Assembly: GCA_022828595.1 (NCBI GenBank)
Contig: JAKGHH010000002.1
Span: forward strand, 40,332,222-40,396,221
Source: Nelumbo lutea
Lineage: Eukaryota > Streptophyta > Magnoliopsida > Proteales > Nelumbonaceae
DNA: 64,000 nt
Direction: 5' to 3'
Part shown: piece after piece, positions 1 through 12,879 of the stretch
Layout of the letters: the number at the start of each line of letters is the position of its first letter
How positions within the stretch are numbered: the first letter of the stretch is position 1
Notes under the pieces: model-generated
Database searches by the model: none
The model's input: the letters and a program-made list of their open reading frames with translations, nothing else
Told to the model about the DNA's origin: nothing
Made by a program: the position numbers and the translations under genes

Positions 1-3000
1 GTAAAACACAAATTAATTAAACTATCCTTGTGGTTCAGCTAATTGATTAACTCTACCTACAGGTGTAAATTGTGCTGTATCGCCCGCAGCCCACATGCCG
101 GTATGGCCCAGCCTACGGGCTCGTAGTGGGCCACGCTTTTCCTAATAATCCAACCGCTAGTTTCAGTTTTTTGGGGGATTTTTTTTATAGAAATACCCCC
201 AATAATTATAAACAACTATATAAGGGGTATTTATGTATTTTGGTTTTAGGGGAGAAAGAGTGACACGAAAGCCTCCCAACAACTATATAAAGCTAGTTTG
301 GGGGGCATTTTGGATAAAGTGATATATAACTTTATAATAACCAAAATACCCCTCCCAACAACTAAAATACGTGTAGTTTTTAGGGTATTTTGGGCAATTG
401 AATAATTTTCAATTCCTATAAATAGCCCTATCCTCCACCATTTTCAATTATTGCAATGATCAAAGTCAATAACAATAAGAGAAAATGATGAAGTCAATAT
501 TTTTTGTATACTCAATAGTTGTATATCATTTTTTTTCAAATTATTGTAAATTTTGTTTTAATTTTATTTAATTTATTTGATATTTTTAATAACATAATTT
601 TTATTTTCAATTTGTAACTATATTATATTTTTTATATTTTGTTAATTTATTCCAATTTTCAATTGTCGTATTTCATTCATCCAACCATTGCATGCTTTGT
701 ATCATTCAAATTTAAATAAAATAAAATTCTAAATTTTCTTCCAATTTATTATTCTTTGAGTCTTTGTCTCTTTGACTTCTTATTTGGTTAAGTTTTTTTT
801 TTTCATTTCTTTGTTAGATTTCTTATTTTTTCAAACAGTTTCCAAAGGAAAGTTAAATATTTTAGTTTTTTACTTAGCAAAGAAATAAACAAATTGACTT
901 CCAATTTGATGCCTTGATAGATTTTTGATGAAGCATTACCTTTTAGTTCTTGTTTGTATGATGAGAAATTCATCTATGCATCATTGCATAAAATTGTAGT
1001 CCCTTGTTACATAGTTCTATGCCTCTCATTATAATTGGTTAATGGGAATTGAATGCACTAATCTGCTTGTTAATTGGTTTTGGAATCCGGTTTCTTTTGT
1101 TTTTGACTATCTTGAGTCATATGAGTTGTTTAGTTATTTTTCTTAGTTGGAACAATTGAGGTATGTAGTCTAACATGCTCTTTCTTGAGAAGGAACTTTT
1201 TTCCCATTTTCCATGGGTAGGTTCGAAATCTCTGCTAGAACGAAACAGAAACATACTATCCTTCTACTCAACAGCCCCCAAGGTTTGGGTGTACCTACAA
1301 TTATTTTAGAAGTTGAAGTTTGGAACATCAACTAAAGGTCGAAATAAGCATAAATATTTTGAAGTACTTAAATAATAAAACCCAACTTCAGATTCAGCCA
1401 TTAAGCCATTAAGGAGACGACAACCTCCTTGAAAACTTATTCATTAAAAGTCAAAGTAATAAGTTATTCAGTTAAGCCACATCATCTGTTACCAAACAGG
1501 CCATCAGTTGAGTCACTTGTTATCAAATGGCCCCCAAGTGTTGAGATATTAAATATTTTCCTTTGGATGCTGATTTGTATATTGTGCAAGTAAATGCTTG
1601 GATCTCAAGTCTTGTCAAGAAATAGCAGTAATAGTGGTAATACCCAGACATGACACTTTCCAAAATGTAATAATAGAAATAGCATAATTATACAACAGGA
1701 ATGGTCAACAGACCTTGGTTTTTGTATCTCATATTAAATGTTCAATTCCTTGTAGGAACTTAAATAAACTTCACTGCTTGTCTAAAATGTCCAAACATAT
1801 TCATAGACCATAGATGAAGAGACTATTTGGTTTAATTGGGAACTTGTTATAGGTGGAGGTGTTGGTTTGGGAGGATTGAGGGATAAAAGTGTTTCTTTAT
1901 TGGGTAAATAGTTCTAAGATTATAAAGAGATATAGGAAACCTTGGCATTCAGTGATAGAAATCTTAGTTGTTAATGTGTTGCTTAGGCACCTGCCTAGGA
2001 AATAAGGTGCCCTTAGTGAGGTGCCTAGCTTTAATACCTTGACTTTATGTAAGAATGGTACGTGCCTAGGTGATAAAGTCACAAGCTAGGCATCTTATTA
2101 TAATATTGTTACTGTGGTTGCATCTTATTAGTTTGTACCATATCAATAGTCATCTGGTTTGTTTAAGAAGAAAAAAATGGGATACGATTCAAAGAAAAGG
2201 TCCAAGATAGGATCATTATCATAGAAAACATCACAATGAAGGTATCTATTGGGGGAAAACATCAAAGTCAGGGTACCCACTTGGTGAAAACAACATGGCA
2301 TTTCATTTGAGGGCATCATTAGAGGATGATAATGGGTAGGAAATTCTCCTACTACTAGAGCTGTTGTTATTTCATAACAGAGACCACTAGCATTGAATGC
2401 TATCCAAAGAAATGGACAGATGTAGCAGAGGCAATTTGGGCCTATCGGGATTAGGGAATATGAGGGATCTATAGGAACTGCAGTGGAGATATAATTGCAT
2501 TATTTTGTGGACCAAATAGGCCATGGTAATTCTACAAGCATGAAGTTGTCAACAGTGTTATGAGGGGCTGAGGCTGGCAAGAACCTTACACTTCACAAGC
2601 CTGATAATTGAGGAATATCCGAAGGTAGTGATAGGCTAGATGCTACAATATGTGTAGGAAAATGGACAACTGAATATTTAAAGGGAAGGAGGTTGTTTAA
2701 ATTCATGGAGTGCATTCTATCTTCACTTGGCATTCAAAGAATTTCAAGGTATTAATTGCAAACTTCATGAGGAATCCAATATTAGTACTGCATTCCTCAA
2801 ATGGATTTCTTTCTTTTATTAACTTCTCTAGTGGGGGAGATAAAACTTCATTTTTGCAGAAACTCCATTGGGAACACTAGAACCTGGATCAACTGCAATT
2901 GGAGGAGTCTTTACTGAATGTGATGGGGCCTCTGAAAACTAGATTAGAAGATTGAATCAAAGTTTGGGCGGCAATATTTCTGAGTGTTTTATAAAAAGTA

Positions 3001-4900
3001 AATTGTCTACTTATTTTGATTGTTGCCTCCTTTTTGATTGAATCTGTTTTTGCGTTTATAGTTTCTATGTTGGTTACATGAGAAATATAATGCCAATCAT
3101 TGTAGTTGGATTCCAACTTCCAACAGATCTAATGCAAGAGCTATTGGATACATTGTAAGATCTTTAGGTAGCGTTGCTTCAAATTCCTGCAAAGTAGGCT
3201 TCAATTCTAGGGGAAATCTACAGAGTAGTTGATGGTTTTCTTCTAGTACGAGAAAACTACTAGAAAATAACAAAAGAAAAATGGAAATCACTTATTTGTC
3301 CAACAGTAATTTCAAGAAGAAAACAAAAGCACATATAGAGAAGAACAAAAATTAACTCAATCAGTTCTCGTCTAACTCTGCTATTCTAGGTGAATTTATG
3401 TGTATATATAAAACTCAAAACTTAGGAATTTGGCAATTACAAAAAAACTGTAGCGAATCCTAACTAGAATCTCATCAACTCTGGATAATAAAAATAGAAA
3501 CTCAAAAAAATAGAAACATATCAAAATGGTAGTTTACTTAAACTAATAGCTTCCTAAACTAAAAAGGAAACTACTAATTGCAAATCTTCTAAAAAAATAT
3601 AGGAAGCCCTCTAAAGATTAAAAAAAATATAGAAACTATAAATATAGAAGTTGTTGTCAGCTTCTAAACCTAAGTGTAGCCATTGATTCAGTCTTCTCTA
3701 ATATGTTTTAGAACCTTGAGATGCATATTTAGGGGGTGGAAAGGCTTTTTAAATGGCAATTGCTTGTTGCTGGAATTGTTGATTTGTGTACTTATTATTG
3801 GACATCTTTACAAATCCTCTCTTATACAAACTCCAATCAATGCATTTGTCCATATTAAGATAATACTTTGTCTTTGTTCTTACCTTCCAAGGTGAATAAT
3901 CTGTTCATCCATCGATTATAAAAAATTAATAAATAAAAAACTTGTTCATCCATTGCTTTTTTGCCTTTGTGATTTGGGGACATCTTTTTAAGATCTATGA
4001 TTTAAGTAAACCCCAAGGACATAATTCATTTATTATGATTTGTGATGTTGGTTTAATGACCTTTTTTCCTCTTGGGAAAGGGAGTGAGCTATTTGTAGAA
4101 GTCTACTTCTTGCCACTCTTTATAGTATTGTGGCAAAAGAAATTTCAACTTCTTCCAAACTGTTAGCATTCTCGATGACTATTTAACAAAATCATCATTT
4201 TTATTGGAAACGATAACTTCATTAATACAAAATTAAGTGCAACCGTCAACTCTAAACAAGTATCAAGCCCCCAGTAATCTTTATTTCAAAATTGTCCACA
4301 ATATGGATTAAAGTAGTGAGAAATGATTCAAGGGACTATGATCTAATAATGGATATGGTACTGATAGAACATAATAACAGAACAAGGTTCATGCAAACAA
4401 CTCCATATACCTAGAGAGAAAATAATATATATTCATGTGAAGCATGGAATTTGGTTTTCTAAAAACCAAACTCTTCTTTGTAATTGTGCTTAGGTACAAT
4501 GTTTTCATTCTTGATCTCATCTAAGCATTCCTTTTATGTTTGAGTTTCTTGGTTCAAATGCTTGTCTCGAGCATACCAAACACTATCTTACAAAGATAAA
4601 ACACATTTCAGTGTTCTAACCATTATCAGTTAAATTAGGAAGTTTTCATTGCAATGGTCGTTTTTGGAGTAATCAGTCATATAAAATGGATAGGAGTTGG
4701 ATTAATCTTTCAAAGTACCCCTCATAGTACATAACCTTTCTTCTAGGTTTTAGAATATAGAATTTGGTTTGGTAATATGTTCATTGGGATTCAATGCATT
4801 GTGTAGGGATGACCCAACATATATTAAAGGAGTGCAAAAATTTATTGAATTTGTTGTTGTTAATTGATCTCGTGGTGGTAGGATATTGTGTCCATGCTAA
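1..4900. other. Gene-poor AT-rich stretch
   Basis: I see no supportable gene here. Open frames are short (at most about 75 codons) and resemble no family I recognise. Around 420-445 there is a TATA-like CCTATAAATAGCCC preceded by repeated TTTTGGGCAATTG-type sequence, which looks like the promoter portion of a decayed transposable element, but no terminal repeats or coding region could be tied to it. Around 4195-4260 a TTTTTATTGGAAACGATAA motif followed by A-rich sequence resembles the reversed 3' end of a LINE. The rest reads as old, diverged repeat sequence. Confidence 0.5.
1979..2092. repeat. CCTAGG-rich palindromic repeat
   Basis: The stretch carries several inverted copies of the motif GGCACCTGCCTAGG / GTGCCTAGG. 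The same motif cluster surrounds the MITE at 33333-33491 (CGCCTAGGCAGGTGCCTAGG), so it is a dispersed repeat family rather than a unique sequence. No target-site duplication was recognised. Confidence 0.4.
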
Positions 4901-4919
4901 AAATGTGTCAATGCTTCAT

Positions 4920-7900
4920 TAGAAGATAAAGAAGAAGTCTTGACCCATTTATTGTGGAATTGAATGATGTTAAGTTATACTAATTAGATTGATCATGTGG
5001 AGAAGAAGAAGAATCCTATTGGCAATAATGCACCAAATATGGACGTTGATATACATGGAATGTTGCGGGATGCATTTGGAATATTAAACCAAGTGTATGA
5101 ATAAGTTAATGAAGAAACTAAGGGACCAGATGCATATGCAAGGGTGTGGTCTAATACAACAACTAAAGAATATTACAAATTGTTGGGTGATGCTGAACAT
5201 GATTTGTACCTAGGCTATAAAAAAATCCACAAAATTATCATTTATAATGAGATTATTTTAGATTAAGTGCCTTTATAGGTGGTTTGACAAATCATTTACC
5301 ATGTTACTTGAGCTATGAAAGAGGCTCTACCAAAAGGTGAGGTGTTGTTGATTTCATACTATAAAATAAGGAAGATCATACGGTAGCAGGGTTTTGACTA
5401 AACAAAGATTCATGCATGCCCCTAACATTAACATCTTATAGCATTTGGCATATTGTGCTGGTCATTTATAACCTACGCCCTTGGATGTGTATGAAGCAAC
5501 CATATATGATGGTGACCTTATTGATTCCTGGACCGTGTGCACTAGTTAATGATATTGATATATACTTGCAACTATTGGTGGGAGATCTTACTGATTTATG
5601 GGAAAATGGTGTACTAACATATGATGCATTAAAGAAAAAGTTATTTCCATTACGTGCAACTATCCTTTGGACAATCAACAACTTCCCTACTTATGCTAAT
5701 TTGTCAAGGTGTCTACCAAAGGTACATTGGCATGCCTTGTATGTTAGAGGGATACTTGTTCACTAAAGTTGAAAAGTTGGCACACATTTGTCATATGGTC
5801 ATCATAGATTCTTAGATGAAAATCATAGGTTTCGACATGATAAACCATCAGTTGATGATAATAAAGAGTGGAGATTAGCACTTGTAAGATTCACAGGGAA
5901 GCAAGTGATGGATGATGTGCAAGGATTAGAAACACTTGATAAGGGAAATGAATCCAACGGCAGAAGAAAGAGAAAAATGTGGGAACAACTCTAATAATGA
6001 TAATCATAATGGTGATAAGCATAATTGGAAGAAAAAAATCATATTTTTTAATTTGCCTAATTAGGAAGATCTCCTATTATGACACAATTTTGATGTGATG
6101 CACATAGAGAATAATATATATGATAGTTTATTGTGGACATTATTGAACATTGAAGGGAAGACAAAATACAATTTAAAAACTCGTCAAGACTTACAACATA
6201 TGGGCATAAGAGAAGAATTTCACCCTAAACCTGATTTTCGACCAAACAGAACCTATCTACTTGTGCATGCTACAAATTGAATAAGAAAAAAAACATTTTT
6301 TGTTAAGTACTTAGTAATGTGAATGTTCTAGATAGGTATGCATCCAACATTTTGCACTTAGTGTAAGTGAATAATTACAAGCTTAAGGGGTTGAAGAGTC
6401 ATTATTGCCATATACTAATGCAACAATTGCTTCATATAGCCATATGAGGGTATTACCAAAGAATATGAGTTCTATTTTGATTGAAGTGTGCAAGTTTTTT
6501 AGGGACTTATGTTTAATGATTGTGAAGAGTTATGACTTTGCTAACATAGAATTCAATTTTGTCAATTAGAAATGATTTTTCCGCTTTCATTTTTTTAACA
6601 TTATAGTACATTTGTCCATTCATATAGTAGAAGGGATTAGGCTAGTCGGACCAATTCGATATCGTTGGATGTACTCAATAGAGAGGTATGCCAATTATGT
6701 TCAATTTTGAACATTATCTATTTTATTAATATATTGATTAAACCATTTTTATTCATTCTTTTTTCATGGATAGATATTTTCATACATTAAAGTCATATGT
6801 ATGAAATAAAAGTATGACAGAATGATGTATAGCCGAGGGGTACATAGTGGATGAGTGCATGACCTTCTATTTAGCTTCAAGGTGTTGAAACTAAGCTAAA
6901 TAGGCCAATAAGAAATAAAGAATATGGAGTTTGTGAACTTGATGAATGATTTGAAATCTTCTTGAGCATATGCTATGGCATTGGAAGTTCCTTTCATGTT
7001 CAAATGGATAAGGAAACACTGATGATATCACACTTGTATATTGTAGGAAATTGTGATGGTATTGGCCCATATATTGAATAAATTGACTATGTTGTTGTAT
7101 ATTTGAGATTTATAATCACAACTCATGCTTACAATTCTATGCAATTGTAAGAAACACTTTGAAAAGATTCATGAAGAAAATCCTAGATTACGACCACATG
7201 TTGTGCAAAGAATTCATAATAAGGAATTTCCTAAATGATTTATGAACCATGTTAGTAATGCATATTTTGAATTTCCTTTTGGGAAATATTTGATGCTAAT
7301 CCACTATCATGTTTCTAATAAGATATCCTTTAAATCTTATATAGATAATAACATTGCGTATTGAGGGAAAGGAACAAAATTTGAATAGTTTGAAATGGTT
7401 GGCTAGTGGCCCGTGCATAGCTGCAAAGAGATATAAAGGAGTTAATATAAATGGCTTTAGGCTTCATATAAATGAACATGAAACAAACAGAAAAATCCAA
7501 AATAGTTGCATTATTGTGACTGCAAAAACAAATAGTTTTTTTAGTACGAGATATATGAACCTAGTTTCAGGTAACATTGCATATTATGGTGCGTTCATCG
7601 ATATCATAGAATTGAATTATTATGAGCATTTGAAGGAAATGCTATTCTAATGTGACTGGGTTGATGTTGCTCAAAATAGGGTGCTAAATGTTGACGAATT
7701 TGGATTTACTCTTGTCAATTTCAATCACTTGTTGCATACAAATAAATTGTTTGTTTTAGCCTCTCAAATAGAACAAGTATTTTATGTTCAAGATCCATTA
7801 ACTTAAATTATATTGTTGTTAAGATAAAGCCTAGAGACTTATATGATATGCATAGGGATGTTGGTCCGGATGAAGATGATGGTAACATAGCAAATGAGTC

Positions 7901-8215
7901 TCATAATGTGCACAACTTGAAAAACAATATCTCATTAAGTGGTGATGATGTTAGTTGGGATAGAACATATGCGACAAGTATAGAGAGATTGAGCAAGCAT
8001 ATGATTCCATACAATCAATTGGAATGGGTGAAGAAGATGAGGATTATATTAAGTCAGATGATCCTAATAATAATGATGGGGACATTGACAGTGATGCTAT
8101 TAATTTTGAAGATAACAATGAAGATGATTTCCAAACCACTCTTCAGCTCATGTTTTACAAAGACCCTTTTACCATCAATTTAGTGCCAACTATAGTAATG
8201 ATTTATATAATTTAA
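4920..8215 (+). pseudogene. CACTA (En/Spm, TNP2-like) transposase, decayed
   Basis: Six or more blocks in all three + frames follow the order of plant CACTA TNP2-type transposases. The first block (about 5030-5260) resembles the N-terminal part. Next comes a block with IPGP, ND and DIYLQLLV near 5525-5580 and the LWENGV / LRATILWTINNFP-like segment (5590-5690). Then MGHHRFL and DENHRFR (5795-5835), a block with DVMHIENN at 6090-6120 and LLNIEGK, the RYRWMYSIER and YFHTLKSYV segments (6660-6800), and a C-terminal block with SLKWLASGP and IIELNYY (7390-7620). TNP2 proteins cut and rejoin the CACTA termini. This copy has many stops and frame changes and cannot make protein. No matching CACTA end was found near its 5' side; a CACTA-like terminus lies at 16984 but may be unrelated. 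Confidence 0.8.
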
Positions 8216-8847
8216 CTGTAAGTGTTATTTTTTATCTCATACATTAATTTTAAAAATAATACAAAAACATTTGGTAATGATTGAATTGCATTTGTAAGAA
8301 AACACAATGCTATTTGTTGACTACCATCAATGGATTTTTGCATTTGTAATGTAAGCAACTATTATAAGTACCAACCCATAAAAAATTGTAGGTGGTATCT
8401 GAATTGGTCCAGGATGGGCTGAGGTCGCGATCGACAATCCTATCATTAATGATGCACTTCTAATACGTCCACATGGACGTTGAAGAACTATTGAAAGTTT
8501 TGTTGGTGTACTCATTGCTTGGTTTTATGGATTTGTAAGAATATTTTACCATAAGTATCATTTGAATCAAGCATTTCAACATTAATTCTAATATCTATCA
8601 TTCTTCTATTGCATTAGGAGCATGGGATGTCATTGGATCACTTGTTTTCTTTTGAATCACCCCTTGTCTTGTAAGAGAACAGTTGGATTTATTTTATTGA
8701 TTATAAGAAAACAAATGTTTGATATGACCATCAGTTTGTAGTCATGTATAAATGTTAACAAAAAAGGATGAGATCATTAACCAATATTAGTCTTAGTTAT
8801 CTTTGGTCTTGGAGAAAACTTGATACATTGATCAGTTTACATAGGTG
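8216..8847. other. No recognisable gene
   Basis: A short block at 8390-8480 is less AT-rich and contains CpG-bearing sequence, but neither strand gives a family I recognise. It may be the tail of the decayed CACTA element to its left. Confidence 0.3.
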
Positions 8848-8855
8848 CATAGGTA

Positions 8856-9065
8856 CAAGGTTTGAAATATCGTTACATATCGGGGTCTTCCCGATATGCC
8901 CATACAGGGGTGTATCAGGTTAAGCCATGGTTCAGAGGGTAACCGGGACTTAAACTGACCCCTTTGAACCGGTTTTGAAAAAATAAATAAAACATAAAAA
9001 AAAGCACCAATACAGGTCGATACGCCCTAACAGCGTATCGACCTGTATTGATATTTAGAACCTTG
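8856..9065. mobile_element. hAT-type MITE, 8-bp TSD
   Basis: A 210-bp element with imperfect terminal inverted repeats (CAAGGTTTGAAATATC at the left, the complement of CAAGGTTCTAAATATC at the right). It is flanked by a perfect 8-bp direct repeat, CATAGGTA, at 8848-8855 and 9066-9073. An 8-bp duplication and termini beginning CA fit the hAT superfamily. It has no coding capacity. A second member of the family lies at 27122-27344. Confidence 0.75.
9008..9050. repeat. Perfect 18-bp stem, 7-nt loop
   Basis: Within the hAT-type MITE, CAATACAGGTCGATACGC (9008-9025) is followed after CCTAACA by its exact reverse complement (9033-9050). If transcribed it would form a strong hairpin. The stem is far better preserved than the outer terminal repeats. 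Confidence 0.85.
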
Positions 9066-9295
9066 CATAGGTACCTTGTTGCTGGAAATACATGATACTA
9101 GAACAGATTTTATCAATCAAAACCAGGTGAATTTTGGTCAATACCACTTGATTGGTTACTACTTTTGTAATACTAGTTGATTAGTAAATGTCTAGTATTT
9201 TATTGTTTTATTTTTGTATTGATATGGCTTTGTGTTACTATTTTGGTCCAAGATAAATTTTAGTTGACTTTTGTTTTTTATTTGATTCTAGATAG

Positions 9296-9665
9296 ATGGT
9301 TTAATTGTTATCGCAGATGATGATCAGAAATTCTTTTGTGAAGAATGGAATTGTGCTAAGGAGAAAGGTATATCTGCCAAAATTAAGTTCCCTAACTGTG
9401 TGGCTAACAAATTACCTGGGTCTTGCAAAGATGTACCTGTTTTAGACAAACATCTGAGCATGTCTCTTGATGAAGCAAATGATGAAGTTGAATCCGGTAT
9501 TCCTATTATTAAGACTATTCTAGAGCTAATGCTAAAAGTCTACAATATGATGATTGTATTGCTTTAAAACAAGTACAAATAGAAAACTACCCATCCTTCC
9601 CACCTAGCCACACTCTTTTGTCATTTTTTGATAGGGACAATATGAGTACTAAAAAGCTTTTGCAA
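9296..9665 (+). pseudogene. Unidentified exon-like fragment
   Basis: An open stretch of about 80 codons starting near 9296 has protein-like composition (acidic start with ADDDQKFF and CEEWNCAKEKG, then a Cys/Pro-containing middle with KLPGSCKDVPVL and SLDEANDEVES). It continues after a frame change near 9510 into a second block (SLQYDDCIALKQVQIENY, then FPPSH and LLSFFDRD) up to about 9650. Codon use and the lack of stops for over 200 bases contrast with the surrounding AT-rich DNA. I do not recognise the family. No start codon or flanking exon could be linked, so it is probably a gene fragment or a very old pseudogene. Confidence 0.35.
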
Positions 9666-10769
9666 TAAACAAGGAAAAGGTTGATACCTTGACATGAGAA
9701 GATGTACAAAGAAAGGGCCATGTAAACAAAAAAAGGTCCAAATAATTAAAATGGTAGCGTATGTGTAGTATACAAAATATCCCTTCCCAACCAAATCTAG
9801 CTAAACTATTTGCTAAGTGCCAACTGATTCAGCTCTCTTGGAACCCATCTGAAGCTACAATTCAATGTGTAGGTGATATTGTGGATTTTAAGTAGAAGGT
9901 GAGATAGCTTCCATGGGGAGGATTCCCTATACTACTTGGCCCAATTTATAGCATTCTTGGAGTCTCCTAAAACTATTTGGTCACTAATCTGCTATTGATT
10001 AGCAATACGAACTGCTTACTATCCTTTGTATGAAACTTTAATCTTGAGTGTCCTAGGTTTCTACACCAAAGACTTATTTGGTATAGAAGGTATTTTGCTG
10101 GAAATTACTTATAATAGTTGGGTTGTCTAGTTGAACTGAAAATTGTAACTTGTAAAATTTTGAAGTTATTCTTAAAATATTTTTTTAAGAGATTAGTGTA
10201 TTTGGCACATTAGGAAAGATCCATTAAAAATAATGTTATAAAAGGAAAAAAATATAAAATAAACTACAAAAAATAAAATTTGACCACTTCATAGTTTGGA
10301 TGAAGATATTAAAATTGGCTGAATGTTGGCTTTGGGCTTCTAGCTTCCAAAGAATTTTGTGCATATCAAAAGGGTGCCCTGTTAAGAAATTTGTCTTTGA
10401 GCATCTCATTTTCTAGATGCAACTTTGTTAAAAGTTGCATTACTTTTCTCTCATCATGAACCTTTAAACTTTAAATGCAACAACCTGGATTTTTCTTCCC
10501 ATATTGACTTGATATTTAGACCACGAAACTATTAGTTTAGGATAGAATTATTTTTTCATTACATATTCAATTTGAAAGTTTCTAGTTAATGTTATATTGC
10601 TGACAAAGTTATGCAGATAACTATAAATCTCCAATATCCAATAAACAAGTTTGACATTATTAAAACCAATGGTCATAGTTTTTTTTCACTTGATCTTCGT
10701 TCAATTTTTCCTCTGTAGTGGATTCAGCTTCACAAAAATCATTTCTCCCTTCATGGCATGAAAAATATT

Positions 10770-11284
10770 GGGAAATTTCTTGATTAGTACCATGTACTTT
10801 GGCTCGAGTGACAATTTGGTCCCCAAACTTTAAAATGCGACAATTCAGTACCCAAGCTTTCAAAATGTGACAATCTAGTACCCAAACTTTCAAAATGTGA
10901 CTCTAGTACCTGCCACTAATCAGCCGTTAAGTGACATTTGAAAAGTTAGAAATGCCCTAAGAATAACATCTAATTCTCTTTATTAACCATCCAAACAGTG
11001 ATAATAAAATGAAAAGTCCCAAATTCTAGATTTTTCTAAACTTTCACCAACTTTTTTGAATAGAAGAGGCTAGGATTTGGGACTGTTCAATTTTTTATCA
11101 ATGTTTGGATGGTTGATAAGGGGAATTAGATGGCATTCAAAGGGCAATTTTGACTTTTCAAATGTCACTTAATGGTTGATTAATGGATTGGTTAACAACA
11201 GGTACTGGATTGTCACATTTTGAAAGTTCGGGCACTAGATTGTTACTTAAGCCAAAGTATAGGGTACTGATTGTGAATTTTCCC
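10770..11284. mobile_element. Foldback MITE with long TIRs
   Basis: About 515 bp with long, nearly whole-length inverted arms. The left end reads GGGAAATTTCTTGATTAGTAC and the right end is the complement of GGGAAAATTCACAATCAGTA; subterminal blocks (CTTTCAAAATGTGACAATC) also occur inverted. Candidate target duplication AAAATATT at 10762-10769 and 11285-11292 (8 to 9 bp). Arms from the same family enclose the PTM-like gene fragment at 22021-28795. The right end of this element is included in the tandem duplication that follows. Confidence 0.7.
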
Positions 11285-11859
11285 AAAATATTTTATATAT
11301 CTTAAATGGGTTAATTCAAAAAATTCCAATTGGAAAAGATATTTAAAGAGGGGAACCAAATGGAAAGGATATATAAAGAGGGTTGTTAATGGACTTCAAA
11401 AGTTCAAAAGTCCAGTTATAAAAAAAAGGGGAAATCTATGATATGGAAAGAGTTTTGACCAATCAAAACCCACCCATGAATTTTGATAAATAACACATGA
11501 TTGGCTACCATGTTTATGATTCCAGTTTATTGTTCAGTTGTTTTTCGGATATCATATCTTTTCCATATCATAGTCAAACCAAAAAAAAATGACTTCAAAA
11601 GTCCAATACCCAATTTGGCACTGAATCCTACTATCTTGAATCGGATGATAGAATTTCCACATGAACCGATTAAAAGTTATTTTATGTATATACTTGTGCA
11701 TGTATATGGATATTATTTACAATTATATAAAGTTATAATTAAATAAATTTAATATTTTATATTTATATACATTTATTATACATGGTCTATTTTATATGGT
11801 ATGGAAAGTTAATAGTTTATTTCCCTCTTAAGACCTTATTGACTTGGTAATATCGCCAG

Positions 11860-12001
11860 GTTATCAAGGAGAATCAGATACTTTATAAAGGTTCCAAGGT
11901 AATTGATGGGGAATCAGCTACTTTAGTTGACATGAATATATTTTCTGTTGATATCTTGTGGGTGATGGATTTAGAAGTCCATGAGAATCATGATATTGCT
12001 G
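11860..12001 (+). pseudogene. Unidentified exon-like block, copy 1
   Basis: A 142-base block, open in one frame, preceded by a CAG acceptor-like site and followed by GTAAGT, an ideal donor. The product would include VIDGESATLVDMNIFSVD and then DLEVHENHDIA. I do not recognise the family. The matching block in unit 2 (14043-14184) keeps the frame with only amino-acid substitutions. It looks like one internal exon of a gene whose other exons are missing. Confidence 0.4.
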
Positions 12002-12129
12002 GTAAGTTTGAATATCAAGCAAATCAACATTCAGGTAGGTTATGGTGTTTTTTTTTCTTTTTTTTTTTCAAGTGTGTAACTAGTTGATTATTAATGTCAT
12101 ATTAGGATGTCACATTGAATGTCAATCAA

Positions 12130-12458
12130 GGGCCGGTTTGGTATGTCTTTTTGGGAAGATCTTCTGGTGGCTTTGACAGTCAAAAGACACATTGAGCTTT
12201 TGTATGAAGATCTTAACAGCCCAAAACTAGTTTGGTAGTATCACGTCTTTTCGTGTCTTTCCGCATGAGAATAAAACGCAAAAAGTTTCATTTGGAGCTT
12301 CCCTAAATCAGCCCAAAATGGGATTCACGCATATTTTCGGCACTCTGGCTTTTGACGATTAGATATTCCATGAACCAAACTGGAATAGACCAAAAATTAG
12401 TCTGCTCAGCTTGTAAATGGCAGAAATACCACACGGAACGATGCGCCAAACAGGCTCC
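12130..12458. mobile_element. hAT-like MITE, copy 1
   Basis: Terminal inverted repeats GGGCCGGTTTGG (left) and CCAAACAGGCTCC (right) are typical of plant hAT MITEs. Flanks CAATCAA and AAATCAA form an imperfect target duplication. Internal sequence is a run of GTCTTTTCGTGTCTTT-like repeats with no coding capacity. It was duplicated along with the whole unit. Confidence 0.6.
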
Positions 12459-12796
12459 AAATCAACATTTATATATTTATTTATTTATCATTTTATGGTT
12501 GCTGGTAAATTGGATCATGATTGAAATATTTAGCTAATTTTTCAACTTAACAGAACAACGAAGAGGTAGATTTGTAATCATGGTGTCATGTCATGTGAAA
12601 ACATCGTGTTGGTTTTCTTTGTAGTATTTTGCAGACCGATATGTTTTCTGTGCAGGTCATGTTTTTGTCTTGTTGTTCCTTGACCTTGACATTATTATCT
12701 TAATCCCCAATATATGTTTCCAGTAATGACATGAATATATGAAAGTGAAATGTATCACTTTTGAACTTTAAATTGAATTGTTTTTTATACTCCTAC

Positions 12797-12879
12797 AAGT
12801 TCTTTGAGGAAAGGCAAGTTGGGAATGAACGTTTTAATTTATTCAGTGGATGCCCATTAGAACAACAACTATTGTTCTG
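12797..12879 (+). pseudogene. CCT7 (TCP-1 eta) exon fragment, copy 1
   Basis: Translation gives FFEERQVGNERFNLFSGCP, which matches the plant chaperonin CCT eta-subunit segment FEE(R/K)QVG(N/K)ERFN(I/L)FSGCP. The family continues with RTATIVLRGG; here a one-base frame change after GCP is followed by codons for RTTTIVL and then unrelated sequence. CCT7 is one of eight subunits of the cytosolic folding ring. This is a broken piece of one exon, not a gene. Confidence 0.7.

Noticed and set aside
72..263. Short frame near the window start with GPAYGLVVGHAF-type sequence
   Set aside because: 63 codons only, no family resemblance, and embedded in AT-rich repeat-like DNA.
8327..8515. 62-codon antisense frame in a less AT-rich block
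   Set aside because: No recognisable motif, and neither strand gives a convincing protein.
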